Shown here: positions 32,155 to 40,714 of the stretch, piece by piece
How the letters are laid out: each line of letters begins with the position of its first letter
How positions within the stretch are numbered: the first letter of the stretch is position 1
Source of the DNA: an archaeon HR01
Lineage (GTDB): Archaea > Thermoproteota > Nitrososphaeria_A > Caldarchaeales > Caldarchaeaceae
Direction of reading: 5' to 3'
NCBI GenBank assembly: GCA_002898355.1
Contig: BEHD01000002.1
Location: 62,001 to 126,000 of the forward strand
DNA: 64,000 nucleotides
Notes under the pieces: generated by a model
Databases searched by the model: none
What the model was told of the DNA's origin: nothing
What the model saw: only the letters and a program-made list of their open reading frames with translations
Translations under genes and position numbers: made by a program

Positions 32155-33300
32155 ATGAGGACTACGGTATCGGTCATAAAGGCGGATGTTGGTAGTGTGG
32201 CTGGCCATCACAGGCCGCATCAAGAAATGCTTGACTATGCTGCTAGAAAGCTGAAGGAAGCTGAGGGGACAGGTCTATTGGGGTCTGGCTACGTAACCCA
32301 CTGCGGCGATGACATCATATTGGTTATGACCCATACGAAGGGAGAGAACAATCCTGAGATACATGGCCTTGCCTGGTCTATATTCAAAGAGGTTACTGAT
32401 AAAGTATCTAAGAAGCTCATACTATATGGCGCTGGCCAGGACCTGCTCAGCGATGCATTCAGCGGAAACGTTAGAGGTCTTGGACCTGGTGTAGCTGAGC
32501 TAGAGTTTGATGAAAGAGGTTCTGACCCGGTTGTTGTATTCGCAGCAGATAAGACAGAGCCAGGCGCGTGGAACATCCCACTATACAGAATCTTCGCATC
32601 ACCAGACAACACGGCAGGCCTAGTCATAGACCCAAAACTACATGATGGGTTCAAGTTTGAGGTATTAGACCTGATAGAATCTCAAGTCGTAACTTTGAAG
32701 ACTCCTGAGGAGATGTATGACTTGATTGGGTTGATTGGGACGCCAGGCCGCTACGCCATAAGCAAGATCTATCGTGCAATCGACGACGAGCCAGCAGCAG
32801 CCGCAAGCACCACGCGTTTAAGCCTAATCGCTGGCCGCTATGTCGGTAAAGATGACCCAGTTCTGGTTATTCGTTGTCAAGCCGGTTTTCCTGCTGTGGG
32901 GGAGGTGTTGAGTGCGTTCGCTGTACCACCCCTTGTTTCTGGCTGGATGAGGGGTAGTCATAGGGGGCCTTTAATGCCTGTCTCCTTCCGTAAAGGCCAG
33001 AATGTGGTAAGTTTCTTCGACGGCCCGCCGAGGGTCATGGCTATGGGCTGGCAGGTTTCGAACGGGCGCTTGGTCGGTGTGGATGGTGTTGAGCCCGCCG
33101 ACCTCTTTGAAGATCCCTTCTGGGAGTACGCCAGACAAAAGGCCGCTGAGCTTGCTGTCTATCTGAGGACGATGGGTGAATTCGAGCCCGCTAGACTCGG
33201 CCACGAGGAGATGGAATATACAACGCTTCCGCAGATACTGGAGAGGCTAAAACCACGTTTCAGGCCGGTGGAGGAGAAGCATGCGGCAAAGTCTGCCTAA
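32155..33300 (+). CDS. fbp: Fructose-1,6-bisphosphate aldolase/phosphatase
   Basis: A 381-residue bifunctional enzyme of archaeal gluconeogenesis: it condenses triose phosphates to fructose-1,6-bisphosphate and removes the 1-phosphate. Residue numbering fits the known family: D11-V-G-S, H18/H19, D52/D53, Y91/Q95, D132-K133, Y229 and the Schiff-base K232 in RYVGKDDPVL. Complete, ending KHAAKSA. Leaderless promoter. A truncated copy lies 1.5 kb upstream with two toxin-antitoxin loci and an orphan antitoxin between them. Confidence 0.97.
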   Translation: MRTTVSVIKADVGSVAGHHRPHQEMLDYAARKLKEAEGTGLLGSGYVTHCGDDIILVMTHTKGENNPEIHGLAWSIFKEVTDKVSKKLILYGAGQDLLSDAFSGNVRGLGPGVAELEFDERGSDPVVVFAADKTEPGAWNIPLYRIFASPDNTAGLVIDPKLHDGFKFEVLDLIESQVVTLKTPEEMYDLIGLIGTPGRYAISKIYRAIDDEPAAAASTTRLSLIAGRYVGKDDPVLVIRCQAGFPAVGEVLSAFAVPPLVSGWMRGSHRGPLMPVSFRKGQNVVSFFDGPPRVMAMGWQVSNGRLVGVDGVEPADLFEDPFWEYARQKAAELAVYLRTMGEFEPARLGHEEMEYTTLPQILERLKPRFRPVEEKHAAKSA

Positions 33301-33540
33301 ACTCCATTTATTCTAGATACCATCGACCACCCAAAAGCTGAGGCGATATCGCTCCCCAAAATTTTTTGCCGACAGCCTCTAAAAGAACTGCCATCGCATA
33401 AACTAACTCTTCTCCTCTGACGTGAGAGTGGATGGGAATCCCTCAATTCCCGTCCCTTGGAGAACGGCTCAGACCATCCATTGCGATACTATCCTCTCGA
33501 CCATGTAAAAAATATACGGGTTACGGCCGCTCCCACCTGT

Positions 33541-33717
33541 TTAGAAGTCTTCCTTGATGAGTGTTTTTCTGCCGTTGGACTGGCATCTCTTGACGGCCTT
33601 GCTGACCAGCTCTCGGACGGCGGCATCCAGTCCCTCCAAGGCGTCGGAGCTGAGCCGTGTACCCTCGGGCAGTAACTCTCTAATCCTGGACTCCACTATC
33701 ACGTATTCCTTGGCCAT
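33541..33717 (-). CDS. Histone-fold protein
   Basis: 58 residues from the ATG at 33717, or 86 from the one at 33801. VIVESRIRELLPEGTRLSSD, ALEGLDAAVRELVSKAVKRC, and NGRKTLIKEDF give the three-helix histone fold, with the family-typical R-(L/V)-S-x-D-A and GRKT-x-x-x-ED ends. Probably a DNA-wrapping or DNA-binding protein. The longer start would add a basic, Lys/Arg-rich N-terminal tail of 28 residues, unusual for archaeal histones. Divergent from the hypothetical gene at 33836. Confidence 0.7.
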   Translation of the reverse strand: MAKEYVIVESRIRELLPEGTRLSSDALEGLDAAVRELVSKAVKRCQSNGRKTLIKEDF

Positions 33718-33835
33718 TTTTCTTCGGCTAGATGCTTTCAGAAAGCCCTTAAGAGCTTTTCTCTGTAAAACGGGGGAGACTTCCCTATAGCTTATATCCA
33801 TGTGTACGCCGGGTTTTTTAGGGTATTACCCAGCC

Positions 33836-34156
33836 ATGAGATACTACGACGCAGTGAAGAAGGGGGAGTTTAATGCGGCCAAGTCTCAGGAGAGGCTAGC
33901 CTCCTATACCGGCCAGGCCTATGCTGCGATGATTGTGAAGGAGGTGGAGGGTGGCTGGAGGCCGGTGGGCGAGGAGGACTTTTACGCCGTGGTCAAGAAA
34001 GATTCTGGGGGCTATGTGGTGGTTTTATGCGATGCGGACGGATACGCCAAAGCCCTCTCCCCTGAGATGTCGAGGTTCGCAGCGGAGAAGTGTGTTGAAA
34101 AGATGAAGCTGGACGGGATTCAAGAGTATAGCGGCCGGCTCGTCCTACCCCTCTAG
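33836..34156 (+). CDS. Hypothetical protein
   Basis: About 106 residues from the ATG at 33836, with a TTTTTTAGG element about 28 bases before it. It begins MRYYDAVKKGEFNAAKSQER and has a beta-rich middle (YAVVKKDSGGYVVVLCDADG) with a helical tail. No family recognised. It converges with the DUF72 gene, overlapping it by 12 bases. Confidence 0.6.
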   Translation: MRYYDAVKKGEFNAAKSQERLASYTGQAYAAMIVKEVEGGWRPVGEEDFYAVVKKDSGGYVVVLCDADGYAKALSPEMSRFAAEKCVEKMKLDGIQEYSGRLVLPL

Positions 34157-34891
34157 AATCCTAGTGAATTTTGCGGCGTCCTCAGCCATGGATATGTTGT
34201 TGAACATGAGGTAGGCTTCATCCCAGCCAATCTCAGAGGCTAGAACATCCTTCAGCCTCTCTAGGTCCTCGAGGGTGTAGCGGTAGGAGTAGTTCACCTC
34301 CCCATGGCCTAGCCCGTGGAGTCTAGCGTATATTGTGGGCGTGGATACTGCCGGCCTCCTCTTCAGGAGGTCGACAACGTGTATGAGGCCGTATTTACCG
34401 CATATCTTGGCCGCCAGCTCGGCCTTCTCCAGCCACTCACCCCTCGGCTCCCAGCCTAGCCTGAACTCACCCCAGGATATGAGGCGGAAAAACCTCTCCG
34501 CATTCTCCACGTTCTTGGGTGTGGCCTTGAAGGAGGGCGGTGTCTGAATAACTACAACCCTGGGCCTGAGGGCTTCAGCCATATCCAAGACCGTCTCCCA
34601 CGCCTTCAGATTCTCCCTCGTGGGTTTGAGGTGTCCGTAGCGGGCCAGATCTCCCGGAGGTTTTTTCATTTTCCTCCATGTGGGGCTGTCGGATGGATGT
34701 GTTACAGCCTGCCAGGCCTTCATGTTAAAGACGAAGCCGGCGGGCGCCTCCCTCCTCATCCTCTCCAATGTCTCCAGCCTAGGAACCCTGTAGAATGTTT
34801 CTTGAAGCTCCACAGTCCTAAAAATCCTGTAGTAGGCCTTCCTCCCACCCCTGACAGCCCAGCCGCAGCAGCCCACGTAGACCGAGGCCAA
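34145..34891 (-). CDS. DUF72 (YecE-like) TIM-barrel protein
   Basis: 248 residues from a TTG at 34891. The family begins YVGCCGW, which is found right after the start, followed by ETFYRVP, FVFNMKAWQAVTHP, RPRVVVIQTPPSF, EPRGEW and IYARLHG. The barrel may bind a metal or phosphorylated ligand; no activity is established for the family. An open frame continues upstream to 35197, but those 102 codons lie across the SRP RNA gene and are not protein coding. The TATA element at 34915-34923 fixes the start. Confidence 0.85.
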   Translation of the reverse strand: MASVYVGCCGWAVRGGRKAYYRIFRTVELQETFYRVPRLETLERMRREAPAGFVFNMKAWQAVTHPSDSPTWRKMKKPPGDLARYGHLKPTRENLKAWETVLDMAEALRPRVVVIQTPPSFKATPKNVENAERFFRLISWGEFRLGWEPRGEWLEKAELAAKICGKYGLIHVVDLLKRRPAVSTPTIYARLHGLGHGEVNYSYRYTLEDLERLKDVLASEIGWDEAYLMFNNISMAEDAAKFTRILEG

Positions 34892-34914
34892 TACATTGTA
34901 AAATATTCCTACAT

Positions 34915-34923
34915 CCTTAAAAG
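34915..34923. promoter_or_regulatory. Two-way TATA element between DUF72 and SRP RNA genes
   Basis: CCTTAAAAG reads as a TATA box in both orientations. It lies about 27 bases upstream of the expected 5' end of the SRP RNA (34946, plus strand) and about 27 bases upstream of the DUF72 TTG start (34891, minus strand). Confidence 0.5.
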
Positions 34924-34945
34924 CACATCCAAGCCATCTGTCTAT

Positions 34946-35269
34946 GGTGGCGGCGGGAAAGGCCGGGGAGCTAGCCCTTCCCTGTAACCTGAAATGGGCT
35001 ACATGCAGGGGCCTGATAACCCGTGGTGCGCCTGAGGCTGCCCACATGGAGGCTGGGTGTAGGCCGTGAGGATACGCCGGGATGGGGCGGCGTAGGGGTG
35101 TAAGGCCCTTGTAGGAGGGCCCCAGACCCCTCACACACCGAACCGTGTCAGGCCCGGGAGGGAGCAGCACTAAGGTGTGGCGCCGCAGCCATTCCATAAG
35201 CGTGTCCGAGCTGAAACCCAGAACAACATGTGGGTAAGTGCTTGCCAGCCACGGGGGCCGCCGCCACCT
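34946..35269 (+). ncRNA. SRP (7S) RNA
   Basis: The 5' end GGTGGCGGCGG (34946-34956) pairs perfectly with CCGCCGCCACC (35259-35269), closing helix 1. The Alu-domain core is present (CCCTGTAACCTGAAA then GCAGGGGCC, about 34980-35010), and so is the helix 8 signature GTGTCAGGCCCGG and GGGAGGGAGCAGC (about 35145-35175), which binds SRP54. Length about 324 bases, as usual for archaea. It scaffolds SRP19 and SRP54 for co-translational protein targeting. A TATA element lies about 27 bases upstream and an A-rich stretch follows the 3' end. Confidence 0.93.
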
Positions 35270-35287
35270 AATAAAAAATAAATGGGG

Positions 35288-35842
35288 TTAGAGTTTACGC
35301 CGCCATGTTATGACATATCCTAGACCGCCTAGGAGGACCCCTATGGCCAGCAGTATGATGGAGCCGGCTATCCAGAAGGGGTAGCCGAGTGGAACGCCGT
35401 AGAAGATGTTGGTATGGACCTGTCCAGCGTTCCAGCCAAGCCCGCCCACCTCGGGAGGCAGCATGGCTGCGCCGCCCTGGTATCCAGCCGTCATCATCAG
35501 CCATGTGGCACCTATAACACCCACATTCATTAGTATGAGGTGAATCCATGCTAGGATGTTGGCGGCTCCGGTGTAGACCTTTCCTAAGACGTTTTCTATG
35601 TAGTGGTAGAAGAGGGCGGTCACAGCCACCCCAAGAACACCGATCACAAGGTATAGGGCGTATCCAAGGGTGAACCATGTGCCGGCGCTGCCGAAGGCTA
35701 TCACCCTGCTGACCTCAGGCCTGAGGAACCACAGCTGGCCCAGCACCACGTAAAGTGTCAGGATTGTCGCCAGAGCGCCTTGGAATATTGCAGCTCCAAT
35801 GAACCTTGAGGCCCATTTTCCCCTTAAAACTGTCTGTGTCAT
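35288..35842 (-). CDS. Hypothetical five-helix membrane protein
   Basis: About 184 residues from the ATG at 35842, with TTATATAC about 34 bases upstream; a longer frame to 35920 exists. Five hydrophobic helices, including GAAIFQGALATILTLYVVLG, LYLVIGVLGVAVTALFYHYI and ILLAIGVLLGGLGYVI. The loop YHYIENVLGK with conserved His and the WIHLILMNVGVIGATW helix recall heme-copper-oxidase accessory subunits, but no heme-binding pattern is certain. Function unknown. Confidence 0.65.
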   Translation of the reverse strand: MTQTVLRGKWASRFIGAAIFQGALATILTLYVVLGQLWFLRPEVSRVIAFGSAGTWFTLGYALYLVIGVLGVAVTALFYHYIENVLGKVYTGAANILAWIHLILMNVGVIGATWLMMTAGYQGGAAMLPPEVGGLGWNAGQVHTNIFYGVPLGYPFWIAGSIILLAIGVLLGGLGYVITWRRKL

Positions 35843-36057
35843 ACCACAGTATTGGAGGAGGTGCCCCAGTATATAAGTAATGTAATATGATGACATAAAA
35901 ATGTCTATATATTTATACATGGCTGCTGTTGGAAAAGGATTTTTCCTGCATGTTATGCGTTTTTGATGGGGGTCGAGAGGCTGTTCCTGAGCTTTAGGTA
36001 TCCGACATGGCTTACCCCATCATCCCCGCCCTGTCCCTCTATTGTGGTGTAGGAGGT

Positions 36058-37239
36058 ATGCGGGTTCTACTGCTGGGTGTGGGGTCGGTGGGTGAGGTGA
36101 TAGCACGCCATCTACACAGGGAGAGTAAGATATCGCTGACGGCGGTCGATAGGGACTGGCAGAGGCTCCGGAAGGTTAGGAGAGCCATCAGGGAGCGGAA
36201 GGTCGTGCTTGAGAAGATAGAGAGGATTGACGACCGATCATTCATAGAGGTTTTGAATGGCTCCGACATAGTGATTAACGCTGCCACACCAACAGTGAAT
36301 CTGGAGCTTATGAAACTCTGTCAGAGATACCGTGTGAACTATATGGACCTAGCCAGCGATGATTTGGATAGACAGCTGAAGATGGATGGGGTGTGGAGGC
36401 GGAGTGGTCTACTCGGCCTGATATGCATGGGTGAGGACCCGGGCCTCTCCAACCTTTACGCCAGATACGCATCCAACAAGCTTGACAAAATCTATGAGAT
36501 AAGGGTGCGGGACGGAGAATACTCCACCAGCAGCAAGTATCCCCTCATCTCCCTCTTCTCCCCGGAGATATACCTTAGCGAGATAACTTCCCCGGCCCAC
36601 GTCTTTCTGGATGGCCGGCTTAGGAGGCTGCCCTCCTTCAGCGGCTACGAGCTCTACAGCTTCCCAAACCCTGTAGGGACTCTGCCAGTATATCACGTCA
36701 GCCATGAGGAGGTCTACACGCTACCGAGATTCATCGGGAAGGGTCTTCAATATGTCGACTTTAAGCTGGTCATCCCCGATGAGGTTGTTAGAGCGGTTAG
36801 GCTGCTTAAACGGCTGGGGTTGTTGGCTGGGAGAAAGGTGAGGGTGGGTGATGCCAGTGTAGCTCCCAGAGACCTCCTCCTAACCCTTATTCCCAAGCCC
36901 TGGGAGATATCACGGGATATCAAGGGACATGCATGCCTGGTGGTGGATGTCGTCGGCGAGAAGAAGGGCCGGAGAGCCCTCTACTCCCTATACACACACC
37001 TCAGCCATGAGGAAGCCTATAAAATGTTCGGGTGCAATGCGACAGCCTATCTGACAGGAACCGTACCCGCCGTAGTGGCTAAGATGCTGGCTGAGGGAAA
37101 AATAGAGGGCCAGGGTGTTCTGACACCTGAGCTTCTACACCCAGACCCGATAATCGAGGAAATAGCCAAGAAGCATGTGGACAGCTATCTAAAATCCTCA
37201 CAGGAGGGTAGGATTGAAAAAATCCCAAAACCAGATTAA
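36058..37239 (+). CDS. Saccharopine-dehydrogenase-like oxidoreductase
   Basis: About 393 residues from the ATG at 36058, chosen because the NAD(P) loop LLLGVGSVGEVIARHL then begins the protein. Middle segments DIVINAATPTVNLELMKLC and MGEDPGLSNLYARYA are typical of saccharopine/carboxynorspermidine dehydrogenases, which reduce or oxidise a C-N bond between an amino acid and an aldehyde. First gene of the catabolic block; TATATATC separates it from the next gene. A relative sits at 45064, with only moderate similarity to this one. Confidence 0.85.
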   Translation: MRVLLLGVGSVGEVIARHLHRESKISLTAVDRDWQRLRKVRRAIRERKVVLEKIERIDDRSFIEVLNGSDIVINAATPTVNLELMKLCQRYRVNYMDLASDDLDRQLKMDGVWRRSGLLGLICMGEDPGLSNLYARYASNKLDKIYEIRVRDGEYSTSSKYPLISLFSPEIYLSEITSPAHVFLDGRLRRLPSFSGYELYSFPNPVGTLPVYHVSHEEVYTLPRFIGKGLQYVDFKLVIPDEVVRAVRLLKRLGLLAGRKVRVGDASVAPRDLLLTLIPKPWEISRDIKGHACLVVDVVGEKKGRRALYSLYTHLSHEEAYKMFGCNATAYLTGTVPAVVAKMLAEGKIEGQGVLTPELLHPDPIIEEIAKKHVDSYLKSSQEGRIEKIPKPD

Positions 37240-37300
37240 AAGACCTCATCTGATGGCGTGGTTCTGCATAAGCCATTACTGAGATGATGCATTCACGAAA

Positions 37301-37309
37301 AATATATCT
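37301..37309 (+). promoter_or_regulatory. TATA box of molybdenum hydroxylase gene
   Basis: AATATATCT, about 27 bases before the ATG at 37333; no ribosome binding site, so a leaderless transcript is likely. Confidence 0.55.
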
Positions 37310-37332
37310 ATCCTCTCGGCCTGGGAAACTAC

Positions 37333-39603
37333 ATGCTAACGGGCCAGCCTGTTAAACGTATTAACGACCGTAAATTTATCACCGGCGGTGGGACATACAC
37401 CTCTGACATATGGTTTCCCGGAATGCTCCATGTTGTCTTCGTTAGGAGCCGCATGCCCCACTCGAGGATAAAGGACGTCGTTCTGCCGGCGAGGTATGAG
37501 GGCCGTGGTGTCTATCTCTACACTTTCGAGGATGTGGGTGAGCTGGGTGAGCTGGATGTGGAGGCGGCCGACGAATACTCCAAGCCTGTATACCAGAGGG
37601 TGTTGTGCGATGGAGAGGCCAACTTCTACTTGGAGCCGTTGGCGGCTGTGGTGGCTCAGAGCAGGTGGGAGGCCTTAGATGCTGCTGAGGCTGTTGAAGT
37701 GGATTACGAGCCATTACCCGCTGTCACAGACCCTGAGAAGGCCTTAGAGCCTGACTCAGCCCTAGTACACCAACATCTGGGCAGCAACATCTACTATCAC
37801 CAGACCTTCTCCTCAGGAGATGTCGAGTCAGCCTTCCGGAAGGCCTACAAAGTGGTCAGGGTTAGGCAGCGTATTCAAAGGATTGCGCCCGTAGCCTTGG
37901 AGACAAGGGCTGTAGTGGCCAAATATGACTCGGGGAACGATTTTCTAACGGTCTGGTCTACAACACAGAACCCCCACAGGCTTAGGAGTTTCCTCGCATC
38001 ACATCTGCAGAGGAGGGAGAGCACTATAAGGGTTATAGCGCCGGATGTGGGCGGCGGCTTCGGCTCCAAACTCAGCATCTATCCGGAGGAGCTCCTTATA
38101 CCCTATCTGGCGATTAAGCATTCAAGGCCTGTGGCATGGCATGAGGCGAGAAGTGAGAATTTCACCAACACCAGCCATGGAAGGGATATGGTGGGCTATA
38201 TCGAGGCGGCTGTGGATAGCCGGGGGAAGATACTTGGGATCAAGGCACGGGTGATAGCAGATATCGGAGCATACCCCTACGGGTTCACGAGGGAGATGGC
38301 CCAGCTGGCGGTCCAGATGATAACCGGATGCTACGACATCAGAGACGTTGAGGCGGAGGTCTTTTCGGCCTACACCAACAAGGCACCCATATCACCATAC
38401 AGGGGTGCGGGAAGGCCTGAAGCATCCTACTTTATCGAGAGGACTGTAGAGAGAATCGCTAAAACGCTCCAGATGGACCCTGCCGAGGTTAGGCTGCGTA
38501 ACTTCATAGCAGGCAGCCAGTTCCCCTACAGCACCGCCATAGGCTACACATACGACACCGGAGACTATGAGAGGGCCCTCAAGAAGGTTTTGGAGGTCGC
38601 AGACTATAGGAGCCTTCGTGAAGAGCAGAAAAGGATGAGGGAGAGGGGCGTGTTGATGGGGATAGGCTTTTCATCATATGTGGAGGTCTGTACCTTCGCG
38701 GAGCAGCCGGCATCCGTCAGGGTGGCTCCCGACGGCTCAGTAACAGTTTACTCAGGAACGTCACCCCACGGCCAGGGTGACGAGACAGCTTTCGCCCAGA
38801 TAGTATCCGACATACTCGGCGTCCCCCTGGATAGGATAACCATACTCCACAGCGATACATCTCTGGGGCTTCCGGGGCAGGGTACAGCCGGTAGCTGGAC
38901 TCTGGCGTCGGGCGGGAACGCTATATTGTCGGCCTGCAAAAAGGTGCTGGAGAAGATGCGTCAAATAGCGGCCCACCTCCTAGAGGTGAGGTATGAGGAT
39001 ATAGAGTACGGGGATGGGAATTTCTACGTGAAGGATGACCCGTCGAGGAGAATGGGCTTCAAAGATGTGGCATCAGCCGCCTACAGTGTGGGTAGGCTGC
39101 CTCCAGAGATATCTCCAGGGCTTGAGGCCTCGGATTTTTACGTGCCGGAGCTGACCTTTCCATTTGGCTCCTACATCGCCGTGGTGGAGGTTGACCCGGA
39201 GACTGGGTATGTGAGGGTGAGGAAGGCTTTCATGGTGGATGACTGTGGAAGAATAGTCAACCCCCTCCTAGTTGATGGGCAGATCGTGGGTGGCGCTGTT
39301 CAGGCCTTGGGCCAGGCTCTGTATGAGGAGCTGGTCTATGGCGAGGATGGGACGTTGATAACCTCCAACCTCTCAGACTATCTCATACCCTCATCCACTG
39401 AAGCCCCAGTCTTCATCCTAGAGAAGACCACCACACCGGCCACCAACCCGCTAGGAGCCAAAGGTGTCGGAGAAGCATCTACGGTAGGCTTCACACAGGC
39501 CGTGGTGAACGCCATCGAAGATGCTGTGGGCGTCGAGATAGATGAGACCCCTGTAACACCCTACAGGCTCTGGAAAGCGATAAGAAGGAATAAACACCTT
39601 TAG
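37333..39603 (+). CDS. Molybdenum hydroxylase large subunit (xanthine dehydrogenase/CoxL-like)
   Basis: A 756-residue catalytic subunit of the xanthine oxidase family. Visible motifs: PVKRINDRKFITGGGTYTSD at the start, molybdopterin-binding APDVGGGFGSK, the active-site loop SPYRGAGRPEA (AYRGAGR type, not the CO-dehydrogenase type AYRCSFR), GTSPHGQGDE and the catalytic-Glu end KGVGEAST. It oxidises an aldehyde or N-heterocycle with water as oxygen source. Electrons normally leave through a [2Fe-2S] and an FAD subunit; neither is encoded in the window. Confidence 0.88.
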   Translation: MLTGQPVKRINDRKFITGGGTYTSDIWFPGMLHVVFVRSRMPHSRIKDVVLPARYEGRGVYLYTFEDVGELGELDVEAADEYSKPVYQRVLCDGEANFYLEPLAAVVAQSRWEALDAAEAVEVDYEPLPAVTDPEKALEPDSALVHQHLGSNIYYHQTFSSGDVESAFRKAYKVVRVRQRIQRIAPVALETRAVVAKYDSGNDFLTVWSTTQNPHRLRSFLASHLQRRESTIRVIAPDVGGGFGSKLSIYPEELLIPYLAIKHSRPVAWHEARSENFTNTSHGRDMVGYIEAAVDSRGKILGIKARVIADIGAYPYGFTREMAQLAVQMITGCYDIRDVEAEVFSAYTNKAPISPYRGAGRPEASYFIERTVERIAKTLQMDPAEVRLRNFIAGSQFPYSTAIGYTYDTGDYERALKKVLEVADYRSLREEQKRMRERGVLMGIGFSSYVEVCTFAEQPASVRVAPDGSVTVYSGTSPHGQGDETAFAQIVSDILGVPLDRITILHSDTSLGLPGQGTAGSWTLASGGNAILSACKKVLEKMRQIAAHLLEVRYEDIEYGDGNFYVKDDPSRRMGFKDVASAAYSVGRLPPEISPGLEASDFYVPELTFPFGSYIAVVEVDPETGYVRVRKAFMVDDCGRIVNPLLVDGQIVGGAVQALGQALYEELVYGEDGTLITSNLSDYLIPSSTEAPVFILEKTTTPATNPLGAKGVGEASTVGFTQAVVNAIEDAVGVEIDETPVTPYRLWKAIRRNKHL

Positions 39604-39642
39604 AGAAAGCTTATATCCATAAATCAGCCCAACGTTTTCGGG

Positions 39643-40707
39643 ATGAAAAATGAGGTTATACTTCAGTCGGTCAGCAAGTCCTACGACCGGATACAGGCGG
39701 TGAGGGATGTCTCCCTAAACATCGGAGGGAACGAGTTCTTCTCTATTCTGGGACCGAGTGGATGTGGTAAGACCACCCTTCTGAGACTTGTGGCGGGTCT
39801 TGAGTCACCTGACAGCGGCGTAATATCCATAGGTGATAGGGTTGTGAATAATCTACCGCCCCACAAGCGGGAGGTGGGGCTGGTCTTCCAGGGGACAGCC
39901 CTATTCCCCCACATGAATGTCTTCGAAAACATCGCCTTCGGCCTCAGGATGAGGTCCTACCCGAAAGGCGAGATTAGGGAGAGGGTTATGGAGGTGCTGC
40001 GGATGATGAATATGCCTCCGGAGATTTTCGCCCATAAGAGGGTGGACCAGCTGAGCGGAGGCGAGAGGCAGAGGGTGGAGATTGCCAGGTCACTAGTCTT
40101 TGAGCCCCGGGTCCTCCTCCTCGACGAGCCCCTCGGACCGCTGGACCTTAAGATAAGGCAGAAGATGCAGCAGGAGCTGAAGAGAATCCAGAGGATGGTG
40201 GGCACAACCTTCATATACGTAACCCATGACCAGACCGAGGCCCTTATAATGTCGGATAGGATAGCTGTGATGAACCGTGGAGAGGTTTTGCAGGTGGGGA
40301 CGCCTGAGGAGATATACTCGTCACCCGCCAACAAATTCGTAGCCGACTTCATCGGGGAGTCCAACCTCATAGAGGGCGAGGTGGGTGAAGACGGCCTCTT
40401 CCACATTGACGGGCTCCCACCCATCATGGTCTCGGACATGGATAAGAATTCAGGTGTGAGGGGGAGGGCGTTCCTCTGTATAAGGCCTGAGAAAATCTCC
40501 ATATATGCCGAGGCGGAGCACGACAACTCCGTATCCGGGATAGTCCTGGACAAGTCCTATGTCGGAACCCACGTCGTGTACAGGGTGGAGGTAGGTGATA
40601 GATACGTCTTCACAGTATATTCAAACACTTCGTCAAGAAGTTTCAGGTTGGGTGAGAGGATATCGCTGGGCTGGAGGTCCAGCGACGGTGTTCTGGTGAA
40701 GGGGTGA
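39643..40707 (+). CDS. potA: Polyamine-type ABC transporter ATP-binding protein
   Basis: A 354-residue ATPase. Walker A is GPSGCGKTTLL, signature LSGGERQRVEIARSL, Walker B VLLLDEPLGPLD, switch His YVTHDQTEA. The C-terminal TOBE domain (from about 245) marks the CUT/MalK-like subfamily of PotA and related importers. Its stop is seven bases before the first permease start. The substrate may be spermidine/putrescine or another amine. Confidence 0.9.
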   Translation: MKNEVILQSVSKSYDRIQAVRDVSLNIGGNEFFSILGPSGCGKTTLLRLVAGLESPDSGVISIGDRVVNNLPPHKREVGLVFQGTALFPHMNVFENIAFGLRMRSYPKGEIRERVMEVLRMMNMPPEIFAHKRVDQLSGGERQRVEIARSLVFEPRVLLLDEPLGPLDLKIRQKMQQELKRIQRMVGTTFIYVTHDQTEALIMSDRIAVMNRGEVLQVGTPEEIYSSPANKFVADFIGESNLIEGEVGEDGLFHIDGLPPIMVSDMDKNSGVRGRAFLCIRPEKISIYAEAEHDNSVSGIVLDKSYVGTHVVYRVEVGDRYVFTVYSNTSSRSFRLGERISLGWRSSDGVLVKG

Positions 40708-40714
40708 TGCATCC

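Noticed and set aside
34892-35197. 102-codon N-terminal extension of the DUF72 frame
   Set aside because: It lies across the SRP RNA gene and has no protein-like pattern; DUF72 proper starts at 34891.
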